Below, one piece after another: positions 44,983 through 53,581 of a stretch of DNA of 64,000 nt. Position numbers and translations under genes: made by a program. This DNA is from Paraburkholderia sp. PGU19 (GTDB lineage Bacteria; Pseudomonadota; Gammaproteobacteria; Burkholderiales; Burkholderiaceae), in assembly GCF_013426915.1 (NCBI RefSeq), contig NZ_AP023179.1:3038001-3102000 (forward strand), read 5' to 3'. How positions within the stretch are numbered: the stretch's first letter is position 1; every line of letters starts with the position of its first letter. A model generated the notes under the pieces. It was not told the origin of the DNA. It ran no database searches and saw only the letters and a program-made list of their open reading frames with translations.

Positions 44983-46275
44983 ATGAGTTTGATGACCAAG
45001 CTAGGCCTGCGAGCGCTGGTAGCGTCGTGCCTGATCGCCGCCGGCGGTGCCGCCCATGCACAACTCAACGTCCTCGTGACGGGCGTCGGGTCCACCCAGT
45101 TCCCGATCGCCACGGCAAATTTTGCCAACGAGGCCAATTCTCCCCAGCAGATCAGCACGATCGTCCGCCAGGACCTTCAGCGTAGCGGTAAATTCACCAA
45201 TATCGACGCCGGCAGCGCGCCCGTTTCGGAAGGCGATTCCGTCGATCTCGGCGCCTGGAAGGCCAAGGGCGCGAATGCGTTCGTCGCGGGCAGCGTCACC
45301 AAGCTGCCGAACGGCCAGTACCAGGTGCGCTTCAAGCTGTATGACACCGTCAATCAGCAAAGCCTCGGCGGCCTTGAACTGGTCAGCCCGGAAAGCGGCC
45401 TGCGCATGAGCGCTCACAAGGTTGCCGACTATATCTATGCGAAGTTGATGGGCGGCCGCGGCGTGTTCGCAACGCGTCTGTCGTACGTGATCAAGACGGG
45501 CAACCGCTACCAGTTGCAGATTTCCGACTCGGACGGCCAGGACGCGCACATCGCGCTCTCCAGCCCCGAGCCGATCATCTCGCCGGCATGGTCGCCGGAC
45601 GGCACGAAGGTCGCGTATGTGTCGTTTGAAAAGAAGAAGCCGATCGTCTATATCCACGATCTGCCTACGGGCCGCCGCGTTGTTGTGTCGGACCAGAAGG
45701 GCAACAACAGCGCGCCCGCATGGTCGCCTGATGGCCGCACACTCGCTGTCGCGCTGTCGCGCACCGGCAACACGCAGATTTTCGCCGTCAACGCCGACGG
45801 CAGCGGCCTGCGCCGCCTCACGCAGGGCAGCGCGATCGACACCGAGCCGTCGTACTCTCCTGATGGCCAGTCGATCTACTTCACGAGCGACCGTGGCGGC
45901 CAGCCGCAGATCTACAAGATGCCTGCCGGCGGCGAGTCCGCGGGCGGCGTGCAGCGCGTGACCTTCACGGGCAACTACAATACGAGTCCGCGCGTGAGCC
46001 CGGACGGCAAGCAGCTCACATACATCTCGCGCACGGGCGGGGGCTTCAAGCTGTATATCCAGGATCTGCAGTCGGGCGTCGCGACGGCGCTCACCGACAC
46101 CACACATGACGAATCGCCGAGCTTCGCGGCGAATGGTCAGTACATTCTTTACGCCACTCAGGTGAACGGCCGTGGCGTGTTGGCCGCAGTATCGACCGAT
46201 GGTCGGACGCGGCAGGTCCTGTCCGTTCAGGGAGGCATCGTACGCGAGCCTTCCTGGGGCCCGTTTATGCAATAA
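44983..46275 (+). CDS. tolB: Tol-Pal periplasmic beta-propeller protein TolB
   Basis: The 430-residue precursor has a signal peptide ([20 protein letters not shown]) and an N-terminal alpha/beta domain. A six-bladed propeller follows, with repeated SPxWSPDG-type blades ([60 protein letters not shown]). It binds Pal and the TolA end. The start at ATG 44983 lies after a weak GGGGAAC. Confidence 0.96.
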   Translation: MSLMTKLGLRALVASCLIAAGGAAHAQLNVLVTGVGSTQFPIATANFANEANSPQQISTIVRQDLQRSGKFTNIDAGSAPVSEGDSVDLGAWKAKGANAFVAGSVTKLPNGQYQVRFKLYDTVNQQSLGGLELVSPESGLRMSAHKVADYIYAKLMGGRGVFATRLSYVIKTGNRYQLQISDSDGQDAHIALSSPEPIISPAWSPDGTKVAYVSFEKKKPIVYIHDLPTGRRVVVSDQKGNNSAPAWSPDGRTLAVALSRTGNTQIFAVNADGSGLRRLTQGSAIDTEPSYSPDGQSIYFTSDRGGQPQIYKMPAGGESAGGVQRVTFTGNYNTSPRVSPDGKQLTYISRTGGGFKLYIQDLQSGVATALTDTTHDESPSFAANGQYILYATQVNGRGVLAAVSTDGRTRQVLSVQGGIVREPSWGPFMQ

Positions 46276-46294
46276 CACACAAGGAGAGTGAAGC

Positions 46295-46804
46295 ATGATG
46301 TCCAAACTTCGTATCGCGTTTGCCGTAGGTATGGTCGGCGCGCTGGCTGCATGTCATTCGGGCGTCAAGCTCGACGAAAACGCCAATAAGGGTGGCGCGA
46401 CGGGCGCTCAGCCTAACCCGAACGATGTCGCCACGGTGAACGTCGATCCGTTGAACGATCCGAACAGCCCGCTGGCCAAGCGCAGCATCTATTTCGACTT
46501 CGACAGCTACTCGGTCAAGGACGACTACCAGCCGCTGCTGCAGCAACACGCGCAGTATCTGAAGAGCCATCCGCAACGTCACGTCCTGATCCAGGGCAAC
46601 ACCGACGAGCGTGGCACGAGCGAGTACAACCTGGCACTCGGCCAGAAGCGTGCTGAAGCTGTCCGCCGTTCGCTGTCGCTGGTGGGCGTTCCGGATTCGG
46701 AAATGGAAGCCGTGAGTCTGGGTAAAGAAAAGCCGCAGGCAACGGGTCATGACGAAGCTTCGTGGGCGCAGAACCGCCGCGCGGACCTCGTCTATCAACA
46801 GTAA
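46295..46804 (+). CDS. pal: Peptidoglycan-associated lipoprotein Pal
   Basis: The 169-residue precursor has a lipobox (VGALAACHSG, lipid on the cysteine) and an OmpA-like domain: SIYFDFDSYSVKDDYQPLLQ, then LIQGNTDERGTSEYNLALGQ, then the C-terminal RRADLVY. It anchors the outer membrane to peptidoglycan. AAGGAGAG upstream supports the start at 46295; an adjacent MM allows a one-codon choice. Confidence 0.97.
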   Translation: MMSKLRIAFAVGMVGALAACHSGVKLDENANKGGATGAQPNPNDVATVNVDPLNDPNSPLAKRSIYFDFDSYSVKDDYQPLLQQHAQYLKSHPQRHVLIQGNTDERGTSEYNLALGQKRAEAVRRSLSLVGVPDSEMEAVSLGKEKPQATGHDEASWAQNRRADLVYQQ

Positions 46805-46819
46805 TAGGTGACAAGCCGT

Positions 46820-47569
46820 ATGACGCCCCGTTTCTCCTGGCTGCGCATGGCCGCAGCCGCCTGCGTCGCGGGAACGGCCGTGATGGCCCTGCCCGCGCAC
46901 GCAGGCATGTTCGACGACGATCAGGCTCGCCAGGCGATTCTCGATCTGCGCACCAAGACCGATAGTCTGTCGAGCCAGCTGTCGGCGGCTCAACGCACGA
47001 TCCTCGATCAGTCCAACCGTCTCGACCAGTTGAACCAGCAGGTCGCGACGTTGCGCGGACAGAACGAGGACCTCGCCAATCAGGTCGCCACGTTGCAGAA
47101 GCAGCAGAAGGACTACTACACCGACCTCGATGGTCGTCTGAAGAAGTTCGAGCCGCAGCAGCAGACGGTCGATGGGGTCGAGGGCTCCGTGCAGCCGGGC
47201 GAAACGGACGCGTTCAACGCGGCTTCGCAGCAGTTCCGCAGCGGTGACTTCAAGAACGCGGCGACGTCGTTCCGCAGCTTTATCGCGAAGTACCCGCAAA
47301 GCCCATATCAGCCTACGGCACAATACTGGCTCGGCAACGCGCTCTACGCGCTGCGCGACTACAAGGGCTCGACGGCCGTGTGGCAAGGCGTCGTCCAGAA
47401 GTATCCGCACCATCCGCGGGCGCCGGAAGCACTGCTGGCTATCGCGAACAACCAGCTCGAACAAGGTCAGAAGGCCGCCGCGAAGAAGACGCTCGAACAG
47501 ATCGTCGCGCAGTACGGCGGCTCGGATGTCGCGCAGTCGGCGCAAAGCAAGCTTTCGCAGATCAAGTGA
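46820..47569 (+). CDS. cpoB: Cell-division coordinator CpoB (YbgF)
   Basis: The 249-residue precursor has a signal peptide (AAAACVAGTAVMALPAHAG), a coiled-coil trimerisation region rich in Gln/Leu (residues 35-100), and a TPR domain (FNAASQQFRSGDFKNAATSF, PTAQYWLGNALYALRDYKGS, PRAPEALLAIANNQLEQGQK). CpoB links outer-membrane constriction to peptidoglycan synthesis. It is the last gene of the Tol-Pal operon. The preceding GTG at 46808 is less likely than ATG 46820. Confidence 0.95.
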   Translation: MTPRFSWLRMAAAACVAGTAVMALPAHAGMFDDDQARQAILDLRTKTDSLSSQLSAAQRTILDQSNRLDQLNQQVATLRGQNEDLANQVATLQKQQKDYYTDLDGRLKKFEPQQQTVDGVEGSVQPGETDAFNAASQQFRSGDFKNAATSFRSFIAKYPQSPYQPTAQYWLGNALYALRDYKGSTAVWQGVVQKYPHHPRAPEALLAIANNQLEQGQKAAAKKTLEQIVAQYGGSDVAQSAQSKLSQIK

Positions 47570-47670
47570 TGTTGTGGCGTCCGGCACGAGCCGGGCGTGT
47601 AGTTGATGGACGCAGTAAAACGCGCAGTGTCGACGCTTCAATAACCGATGCGCGCGCCTCTCGCCGGAAA

Positions 47671-47698
47671 GCCCGGAGCCGCAAGGTTCCGGGCTTTT
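47671..47698 (+). terminator. Intrinsic terminator of the Tol-Pal operon
   Basis: GCCCGGAGCC-gcaa-GGTTCCGGGC (one G-T pair) is followed by TTTTCTTT. It lies about 100 bases after the cpoB stop codon and before the tRNA gene. Confidence 0.85.
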
Positions 47699-47777
47699 CT
47701 TTGTGTGGGTCGCCTGCTGGCCGGCCGGCGTTGGTTGACACATACTGGCTCGACCGATATAATTCCGCTTCTCTTTT

Positions 47778-47853
47778 GGGTCGTTAGCTCAGCTGGTAGA
47801 GCAGCGGACTTTTAATCCGTTGGTCACAGGTTCGAATCCCGTACGGCCTACCA
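47778..47853 (+). tRNA. tRNA-Lys (anticodon TTT)
   Basis: The 76-nt cloverleaf starts GGGTCGTTAGCTCAGCTGG and ends ACGGCCTACCA. The acceptor stem pairs GGGTCGT with ACGGCCT (two G-U pairs), the D-loop has AGCTCAGCTGGTAGAGCA, and the anticodon loop is CTTTTAA, giving UUU. The T-arm is CAGGTTCGAATCCCG. CCA is encoded in the genome. It is followed by a hairpin terminator. Confidence 0.97.
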
Positions 47854-47863
47854 AAAGATTCAA

Positions 47864-47890
47864 GGGCTTAGCTTCGGCTAGGCCCTTTTT
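47864..47890 (+). terminator. Intrinsic terminator after tRNA-Lys
   Basis: GGGCTTAGC-ttcg-GCTAGGCCC followed by TTTTT, with a stable UUCG tetraloop. It ends the tRNA transcript. Confidence 0.9.
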
Positions 47891-48566
47891 CTTTGCTCCG
47901 CAACTCTTCTCGCTCCGCAAACAGCCTGCATCGGCTTGCGAAAAGCGGGGGCAAGTATGGGGACCAGACGGCCCCTTGAGGTCGTGCTATCACCACCTCT
48001 CCAGTGTTGGTATCGACCTGGGGCAACATACCCATCTAGCATCACGGTGATGTGGACATCCGTGACCCATTCACTCGCGCTGTGGCGAGTGGGTAACCGG
48101 CATCGGCATCAACAACTACTGGGGCGAGTTGCATCTGGACATCAGGCAAGTCGACGGCACCCTGGTGTCTTCCGCCATGGATGGTGCGTGAACACACTGC
48201 ATTCGTGAGCGTCGCTCTCAAACCCGCTTGTCGCATCCGGTGTTCACGAGTTGTCGCTTCTCATCGACGCAGCGTTTCTCCTCCACATGCTTCCATCCCG
48301 ATCATGCAAGGTTCGCGATCGGCAAAATGCTGGATGAATAGAACAGCGAAGTACTGCGCAACACTGAAGCACACGCTATGCATCGCTGCGAGAAATCGTG
48401 TGCGCTAGCGCACCGTATAGAAAACCTAAAAGCAAGGTAGCAGCCCGGCGAGTGCGCGACCGCACTATTCGCCGGAGGCTTCAATACGATACTTTGGTCA
48501 GTGCGCCTCTGAAAAGCCCACACGCCACAACACCGAAGCCGACAACACAAAAATAGGAGACCCGCC
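47891..48566. other. Intergenic region between tRNA-Lys and the polysaccharide export gene
   Basis: About 680 bases hold several short frames, none recognisable. One stretch (48095-48192) reads GIGINNYWGELHLDIRQVDG and then VSSAMDGA before a stop; it might be the tail of an eroded gene. A stem-loop at 48445-48475 (CCGGCGA-GTGCG...CGCAC-tat-TCGCCGG) precedes the wza-type gene by about 90 bases. Promoter and leader of the export gene should be here. Confidence 0.4.
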
Positions 48567-49721
48567 ATGTGCGTCTCAGACCGTTATATTCGAGCGTTAG
48601 CAATCGCTATTCTGGGAGTCGTCCTGTCCGCCTGCTCGGCCGTGCCGGGCCAGCGGATGATCGTGCCGTCATCTATAGATGTCTCTGGCGGTCAATATAG
48701 TAGCGAGCCGCGACAACAGATCACGGTGCCGATCACCGATATCAACCTCGACGAAATTCAAAAGCTGCAGGACGCCGCAAAAGGCGACCTCTCACAGCAG
48801 GTGCAAACCATGTTGAATACCGCACGGTCCGAACCCCCGGCCTATGCAGTCGGGAAAGGCGATGTGCTGCAGATAACAGTCTGGGATCATCCGGAACTTG
48901 TTGCCGCGCTCGGTCAGCCCAATCCAAGCTCGCGACCTTCCGACGCCGCTCCCGGTTTTCTCGTCGATGATGAAGGGAACGTGCAGTTTCCCTACGCTGG
49001 CAGCGTGCACGTAGCGGGTCTGACTGTTAAGGAGATCCAGGCGAGAATCGCGTCACTGATCGCGAAAATATACAAGGATCCGCAGGTCACCGTACGCGTC
49101 GCGTCATTCCGCTGGGCACAGATCTACATCGACGGCGAGGTGCGTGCACCAGGCCTGCAACAGATCAACGATATCCCAATGACGTTGCCGGAAGCGATTG
49201 GGCGCGCAGGTGGGTTCACGCCTAATGCAGACCAAAGCAGGGTCGACCTCATCCGGGACGATCAGACCATACGGATCAACATTCCAGACCTGATCGACGC
49301 CGGCCGGAATCCGGCGAGGATCATGCTGCAACGAGGCGACATGTTGCGGGTCGCTGCTCGCGACGAGAATGGCATCTACGTCATGGGCGAGGTGAACAGG
49401 CCCGCCACCATATTGCCCATGAGGAGCGGCAAACTCACGCTTGCCGAAGCCCTCTCTCAGGCGGGCAGCCTGAACCAGAATACGGCGGAGGCAAATCAGT
49501 TGTTCGTCATTCGAGCCCCGTACGGCAGTGCCGGCAAACCTCAGATCTTTCATCTCGATGCCACCTCGCCGGTATCGATGATTCTCGCTAACCAGTTCGA
49601 TCTCCACCCTAAGGATGTGGTGTTTGTAGACAACGGCGCGCTGGTCAAATTCAACCGTGTGCTGAATCTGCTCCTGCCAGCAATCAATGCTGGCCTTACG
49701 GCAGCGATCGTCACGAAATAA
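48567..49721 (+). CDS. wza: Wza-type outer-membrane polysaccharide export lipoprotein
   Basis: The 384-residue precursor has a lipobox (AILGVVLSACSAVPG, lipid on the cysteine) and a poly-export domain (YAVGKGDVLQITVWDHPELV). Two SLBB-type beta-grasp domains follow (IYIDGEVRAPGLQQINDIPM; IYVMGEVNRPATILPMRSGK), and the C-terminal part ends in a hydrophobic helix (FNRVLNLLLPAINAGLTAAI). It forms the octameric export channel for capsule or EPS. The partner kinase (Wzc-like) gene is at the far end of the locus on the other strand. ATG 48567 is in good context after AGGAGACCCGCC. Confidence 0.9.
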   Translation: MCVSDRYIRALAIAILGVVLSACSAVPGQRMIVPSSIDVSGGQYSSEPRQQITVPITDINLDEIQKLQDAAKGDLSQQVQTMLNTARSEPPAYAVGKGDVLQITVWDHPELVAALGQPNPSSRPSDAAPGFLVDDEGNVQFPYAGSVHVAGLTVKEIQARIASLIAKIYKDPQVTVRVASFRWAQIYIDGEVRAPGLQQINDIPMTLPEAIGRAGGFTPNADQSRVDLIRDDQTIRINIPDLIDAGRNPARIMLQRGDMLRVAARDENGIYVMGEVNRPATILPMRSGKLTLAEALSQAGSLNQNTAEANQLFVIRAPYGSAGKPQIFHLDATSPVSMILANQFDLHPKDVVFVDNGALVKFNRVLNLLLPAINAGLTAAIVTK

Positions 49722-50168
49722 TTGAACCCCGACGCAGGCTCCGCCCCAAGCCTCTCTCTCCAGTGCAATGGCTTATTGGCGTTCTGTAGAGAATTGCTCC
49801 GATGATTTGCTGTGCTCACGCGGCATGACGGCGCCCTGCTTTACCGGTTGAGCCTTTAGTCGCCGACACGCATCACGTGAGGGCTGGTCTTAGCGCACGC
49901 TCGATGCAAATTTTCGCCATGCCTTCGCGTTGCGAACCGACGCGCCATTCCAACCGCCGCTGGTCGCCTGTTGATACGTTGCATCCATTGTTATATCCGG
50001 CTGGCCTTCGCCAAACGGTGCCCTCGCGAAGATGTCGAGCGGTCCGTCTGCGAATGGTGGCGCGGGGCGCAACACCGTTCGATGGGACAGGGCCAGAGCC
50101 GTTAGTAGCGCGTTTTCGGTCGCCTCAGGTGCTACGCTCAACTGGTCCCGGTGTTCTGGGGCTCAGGC
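49722..50168. other. Intergenic region after the Wza-type gene
   Basis: No gene with recognisable similarity is visible. An 83-codon minus-strand frame at 49890-50141 (MSVAPEATENALLTALALSH...) begins close to a GntR-like start on the other strand and could be the remains of a divergent partner, but I cannot support it as a gene. Confidence 0.35.
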
Positions 50169-50345
50169 ATGAACAAGGCTGCAAACAAGCATTGGCGTCC
50201 GGACTTCGCACGTCTGCGTGGGACGCCATATCTCGCCATAGCTGCGCAGATCGAAGAAGCAATCAACAAAGGCGTATTCGTTCCTGGCGATCGACTTCCC
50301 TCGCAGCGTTTAATTGCAGATGACCTGTTTGCACGTCGCTCAGCC
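50169..50345 (+). pseudogene. N-terminal fragment of a GntR/MocR-type regulator
   Basis: The frame from ATG 50169 (MNKAANKHWRPDFARLRGTP) continues YLAIAAQIEEAINKGVFVPG and DRLPSQRLIADDL, the first helices of a GntR winged-helix domain as found in MocR-type PLP-linked regulators. Similarity ends abruptly after IADDL, where the recognition helix should begin. The rest of the regulator is missing. It is a remnant only. Confidence 0.55.
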
Positions 50346-50492
50346 GACGGTGCAGCAGCTGTCACCTATTTCCACGACGGCCGACCGAGCATTAACTCAT
50401 GCCGCTCGCCCGATCAGCTCGCCTTTGCGGGCAGACGGACGTGTGACACACAAGCCCAGTCCTTGCAAGGCACTGACACGCATGAAATACAA

Positions 50493-50526
50493 CGTCGCCC
50501 GCTCCCGTTTGGGGGGTCGGGCGACG
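50493..50526 (-). terminator. Hairpin downstream of the tyrosinase gene, likely terminator
   Basis: CGTCGCCCG (50493-50501) pairs with CGGGCGACG (50518-50526), and the inner CTCCC pairs with GGGGG. On the minus strand it lies 40 bases after the tyrosinase stop codon and is followed by TTGTATTT. A terminator role is likely but the T-run is imperfect. Confidence 0.6.
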
Positions 50527-50565
50527 TCGGACCCGAATCGCGATCGCGTCGCTCAACAGCGCCGA

Positions 50566-52014
50566 TCAAGGAGCGGACGTTGACAATTCAATCCGCAGCT
50601 CGCCAACCGATATGGCCGACCCTTTCGGCGCACTTTGGCCATCGACTCTCACCAGCGAGACGACCACTCCGGAAGCCCCGGCTCCGAGGCGCTGCAAGAG
50701 TTCGGTTGCGGGGAAAACCAGGACAGGCGCTTGACTATGCGCCGATTCGGCATGATGCATCGCGGCGGATATCTCGAATGGGCCTAACGTGCCGAGAAAG
50801 TGCTTCTGGCTCACACCGTCGACGTCCCCTTGCTCGGGAAGATTCAAATACACGTTGTAGAAGTAGCCACCTTTCCGACCGAGTTCGGTGACCGTTACGC
50901 TATCAAGGACCACGTCAACAGAGCGATAGGTTGTCGCTGGCGCCGCGTTACTCCCCTGTTGAAGAGCCGCCGCCGCTGACCTGCCCTTCAGCGTGTCCTG
51001 CAACGCTGCGGATGCTGACGAAGACAATTGAAGCTGCGCACTGACGGACTTCTCGTTGAGCGACATATTGGCCACACCGCCGAGCGAGCGCCGGCCTGAA
51101 TCAATCGCACGCTCACTCGTTTTGGAGAAACCTGCCAACGCGGGACGGCCATGAATTGGCCCGAGTTGTGCCTGAACACGGATTATGCGACCTTGCTGCG
51201 CGGTTGGCGGGAGTGAAGTCGGCACAGTGGCGCTGGCATATCGATAGTTCAGAAGCGAAGGCATATAGGTCTTCGACTTCAATATCGTAAGACCCTTCGC
51301 ATAGGTGAAGCTGCCACTCCAATAGGAGTTACTTGGCGACGGCAACGTCGTCTGTGGTTGCTGCGACCATGCGTCCCACAACCGGTCCACGTTGGCATGA
51401 TGCAAATAGAAGATCGGGTCTGTCGGAGACTGCATGTCTGCCATCCAACCGCCAATCAGGTTATGCACTGGATTATGCGGAGCAGACTCGAACGATGCCT
51501 CATACGAATTACTCGTCCCCCGCGGAAAATTCACTACGCTTGGCGCAAACGGCGCAAGCGTCAGGGCACTCGACACATTTGAATTTATACGGCCGCTAAC
51601 ATATAACGGATTACCCGTAGCAGCATCCAGAAACTCCTGGGGTATTGTCGGATAAGAGTAATAGTCCCAATATGGCAGCGTCAAACTGTTATCACCCGAA
51701 ACAGTTCTCAATTGCTGCTCGAAATAATATAAATAACCCCGATGCCATGCGCAGAAATACGGCACCATATGAGGACAATAATTTACATGGACGTTAACCC
51801 AATAAGACCAAGATGTCGGTTTCGTCGCATCTGTTGCAGCTTTCATAAGCCTTATTGCGGTTTTAAAAGATTCGAACTGAGGTGTCAACTTGAATGCCTG
51901 CCATTCCTGTCTTGTATACGGGCCTGTAGCTCCCATTGCCGGGAGCGACATCAATGCAACCGCAGACGCGGATCCCTTCAGAAAGGTACGACGATTAATA
52001 CTAGATTTAGCCAT
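50566..52014 (-). CDS. Tat-exported tyrosinase (type 3 copper polyphenol oxidase)
   Basis: The protein starts MAKSSINRRTFLKGSASAVA, a twin-arginine signal (NRRTFLK). Copper site A has H76, H82 and H91 (NVHVNYCPHMVPYFCAWHRG), with C80-P81-H82 matching the Cys-x-His thioether pattern of fungal and plant enzymes. Site B has H180, H184 and H206 (SAPHNPVHNLIG; DPIFYLHHANVDRLWDAW). From residue 240 a second domain of beta-rich character follows (VRVDGQSAPKGSAISVGELR at the end), as in polyphenol oxidases with a C-terminal lid. It should oxidise phenols to quinones/melanin in the periplasm or outside. An alternative start at 52026 adds four residues. It is set in a polysaccharide locus, on the opposite strand from its neighbours. 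Confidence 0.88.
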   Translation of the reverse strand: MAKSSINRRTFLKGSASAVALMSLPAMGATGPYTRQEWQAFKLTPQFESFKTAIRLMKAATDATKPTSWSYWVNVHVNYCPHMVPYFCAWHRGYLYYFEQQLRTVSGDNSLTLPYWDYYSYPTIPQEFLDAATGNPLYVSGRINSNVSSALTLAPFAPSVVNFPRGTSNSYEASFESAPHNPVHNLIGGWMADMQSPTDPIFYLHHANVDRLWDAWSQQPQTTLPSPSNSYWSGSFTYAKGLTILKSKTYMPSLLNYRYASATVPTSLPPTAQQGRIIRVQAQLGPIHGRPALAGFSKTSERAIDSGRRSLGGVANMSLNEKSVSAQLQLSSSASAALQDTLKGRSAAAALQQGSNAAPATTYRSVDVVLDSVTVTELGRKGGYFYNVYLNLPEQGDVDGVSQKHFLGTLGPFEISAAMHHAESAHSQAPVLVFPATELLQRLGAGASGVVVSLVRVDGQSAPKGSAISVGELRIELSTSAP

Positions 52015-52026
52015 TTCCGCACCCAT

Positions 52027-52360
52027 TACAATCTTTTAACAGAGAGCCGGCACGCATCCTCCGTCTCCAGGACGCTCGTGCCAACACGATGAAGTCTCTC
52101 TTCCACGATATACGCCAACGACTTCGGGTGTTTAATATTCCAGCCCCCGAATGTGCGGGACCGTACACAATAAAAATTTATATGGAATTCTCGCCTTACA
52201 ATTCGTCTTATCATGTACACGCGGGTGCTATTGTGCCTCGCGAGCGACAAGCGATCGGGAAATAATAATGTTATTTGGAATTCGACCGGCGTATTTCTGA
52301 TTTGAATCCAGCTTTGTTTGCCCCCCGAAAGCAGCGGTCTACCATCAACCTGGAGACACC
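52027..52360. promoter_or_regulatory. AT-rich divergent region between the tyrosinase and GNAT genes
   Basis: The 334 bases are clearly AT-richer than the genome average (for example ACAATAAAAATTTATATGG near 52170). Two similar stretches, TATATGGAATTC (52177-52188) and ATTTGGAATTC (about 52273-52283), occur 95 bases apart. Both promoters should lie here. A silencer such as an H-NS/MvaT-like protein could bind it; this is speculation from composition. Confidence 0.45.
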
Positions 52361-53554
52361 ATGCGCACACAGGGAACGCACATTCAGGTCGTTTCGGATC
52401 CGAGAGCATTTGCAGTATTGAAAGATGACTGGACCGACCTCTGGTCAAGGTCCGACGGTCAGTATCACGAATCGTTTGCCGTATGCTCGCTAAGCTGGCA
52501 GAACTTGGCGAAACCGCAAGGCGGCGCATTGCGCTGCGTCGTCGGTTATTCAGATTCGAAACTGGTAATGGTGTGGCCGCTTGCTCTGTACCGTCGCGGG
52601 TTGTGGACAATGCTGAGATCGTTGGGCCCAGACTCTGCGGACTATTCATCGATACTGCTTGATCCTAAGGAAGATACGGTCCGGTTGACACAACTAGCCA
52701 TTCGTGCGGCAATGAAAGACTGTGGCGCAGCGATCATTCGGCTGCCCTATGTTCACACTGACTCGAAGCTGTTTCGGTTCCTGTCCGAAAAGGGATCATG
52801 TAGTTACAATGAGCCCCGACATGCCAGTGTCGCGTATCTGCGACAGATACAGGACTGGGACTCGTTCTGTGGGTCGCTCGGTACCTTGTCTGGTAAAAAG
52901 CCCGGTGCGCTCGAGCGTCGCATCGCCAAAAAAGGAGCCTTGCAAGCGGTGGTCATAGCGCCCACCGACAAGCATGCCATTAGTGAACTGGTCGACTGGA
53001 CGCTAGAACACAAGCGCAAGTGGGCCCAGCATGCGTCGAAGCAGGGAGCCTGGCTATATTCGCAGGGCTATCGTGACTTTCTTGTTTCCATACTGTCTGC
53101 GCAGCCCGATCAGCCGGCTGCGCGCCTTCATGTCATCCTGTTTGATCAAAAGCCGCTCGCCACGACAATTGTAGGAATGGGCAAATCATCCGTTAAAGGA
53201 TTGATCACAGGATTTGACGAAGAATTTTCAAAATACAGCCCGGGGCATCTTGTCGTAGAACACATGGTGAAGTGGGCATACGACCACAACTTCGATTTCG
53301 ACTTTGGGGTTGGCACAGAGCCGTTCAAGGCGTACTGGAGCCGCAATAATGAGTCACAGTATGCGAGTGTCGAGATTCCGGCGAGTGCCTGGGGCCGCGT
53401 CGCCCTGAGCGCGAAGAGGTTACTGCATATGAAGGCGGCCAGTCCGCCCTTCTCATGGTTCAAAGGCGGCAAGGTGTCCTCTCCAGCCAACGGCAACGCA
53501 GCACTAAGAAATGGAGCATTGCATCGTCAAGCGGACGATCAGCTTGCGAACTGA
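52361..53554 (+). CDS. CelD/BcsL-type GNAT acetyltransferase
   Basis: The 397-residue protein has the layout of the CelD-like acetyltransferases (BcsL/FemAB-like GNAT_6). The N-terminal half starts VVSDPRAFAVLKDDWTDLWS. The acyl-CoA-binding half contains LHVILFDQKPLATTIVGMGK, GLITGFDEEFSKYSPGHLVV and EHMVKWAYDHNFDFDFGVG followed by TEPFKAYWSR. Members of this family are found in EPS and cellulose loci and are thought to acylate sugars or proteins. No signal peptide is present, so it acts in the cytoplasm. The C-terminal 50 residues are low complexity. Confidence 0.8.
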   Translation: MRTQGTHIQVVSDPRAFAVLKDDWTDLWSRSDGQYHESFAVCSLSWQNLAKPQGGALRCVVGYSDSKLVMVWPLALYRRGLWTMLRSLGPDSADYSSILLDPKEDTVRLTQLAIRAAMKDCGAAIIRLPYVHTDSKLFRFLSEKGSCSYNEPRHASVAYLRQIQDWDSFCGSLGTLSGKKPGALERRIAKKGALQAVVIAPTDKHAISELVDWTLEHKRKWAQHASKQGAWLYSQGYRDFLVSILSAQPDQPAARLHVILFDQKPLATTIVGMGKSSVKGLITGFDEEFSKYSPGHLVVEHMVKWAYDHNFDFDFGVGTEPFKAYWSRNNESQYASVEIPASAWGRVALSAKRLLHMKAASPPFSWFKGGKVSSPANGNAALRNGALHRQADDQLAN

Positions 53555-53581
53555 CAGTTCATTTCAACATGGAACGCTTCA

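Noticed and set aside
49890..50141. An 83-codon minus-strand frame as a gene divergent from the MocR fragment
   Set aside because: No recognisable family and the partner regulator is itself truncated, so support is insufficient.
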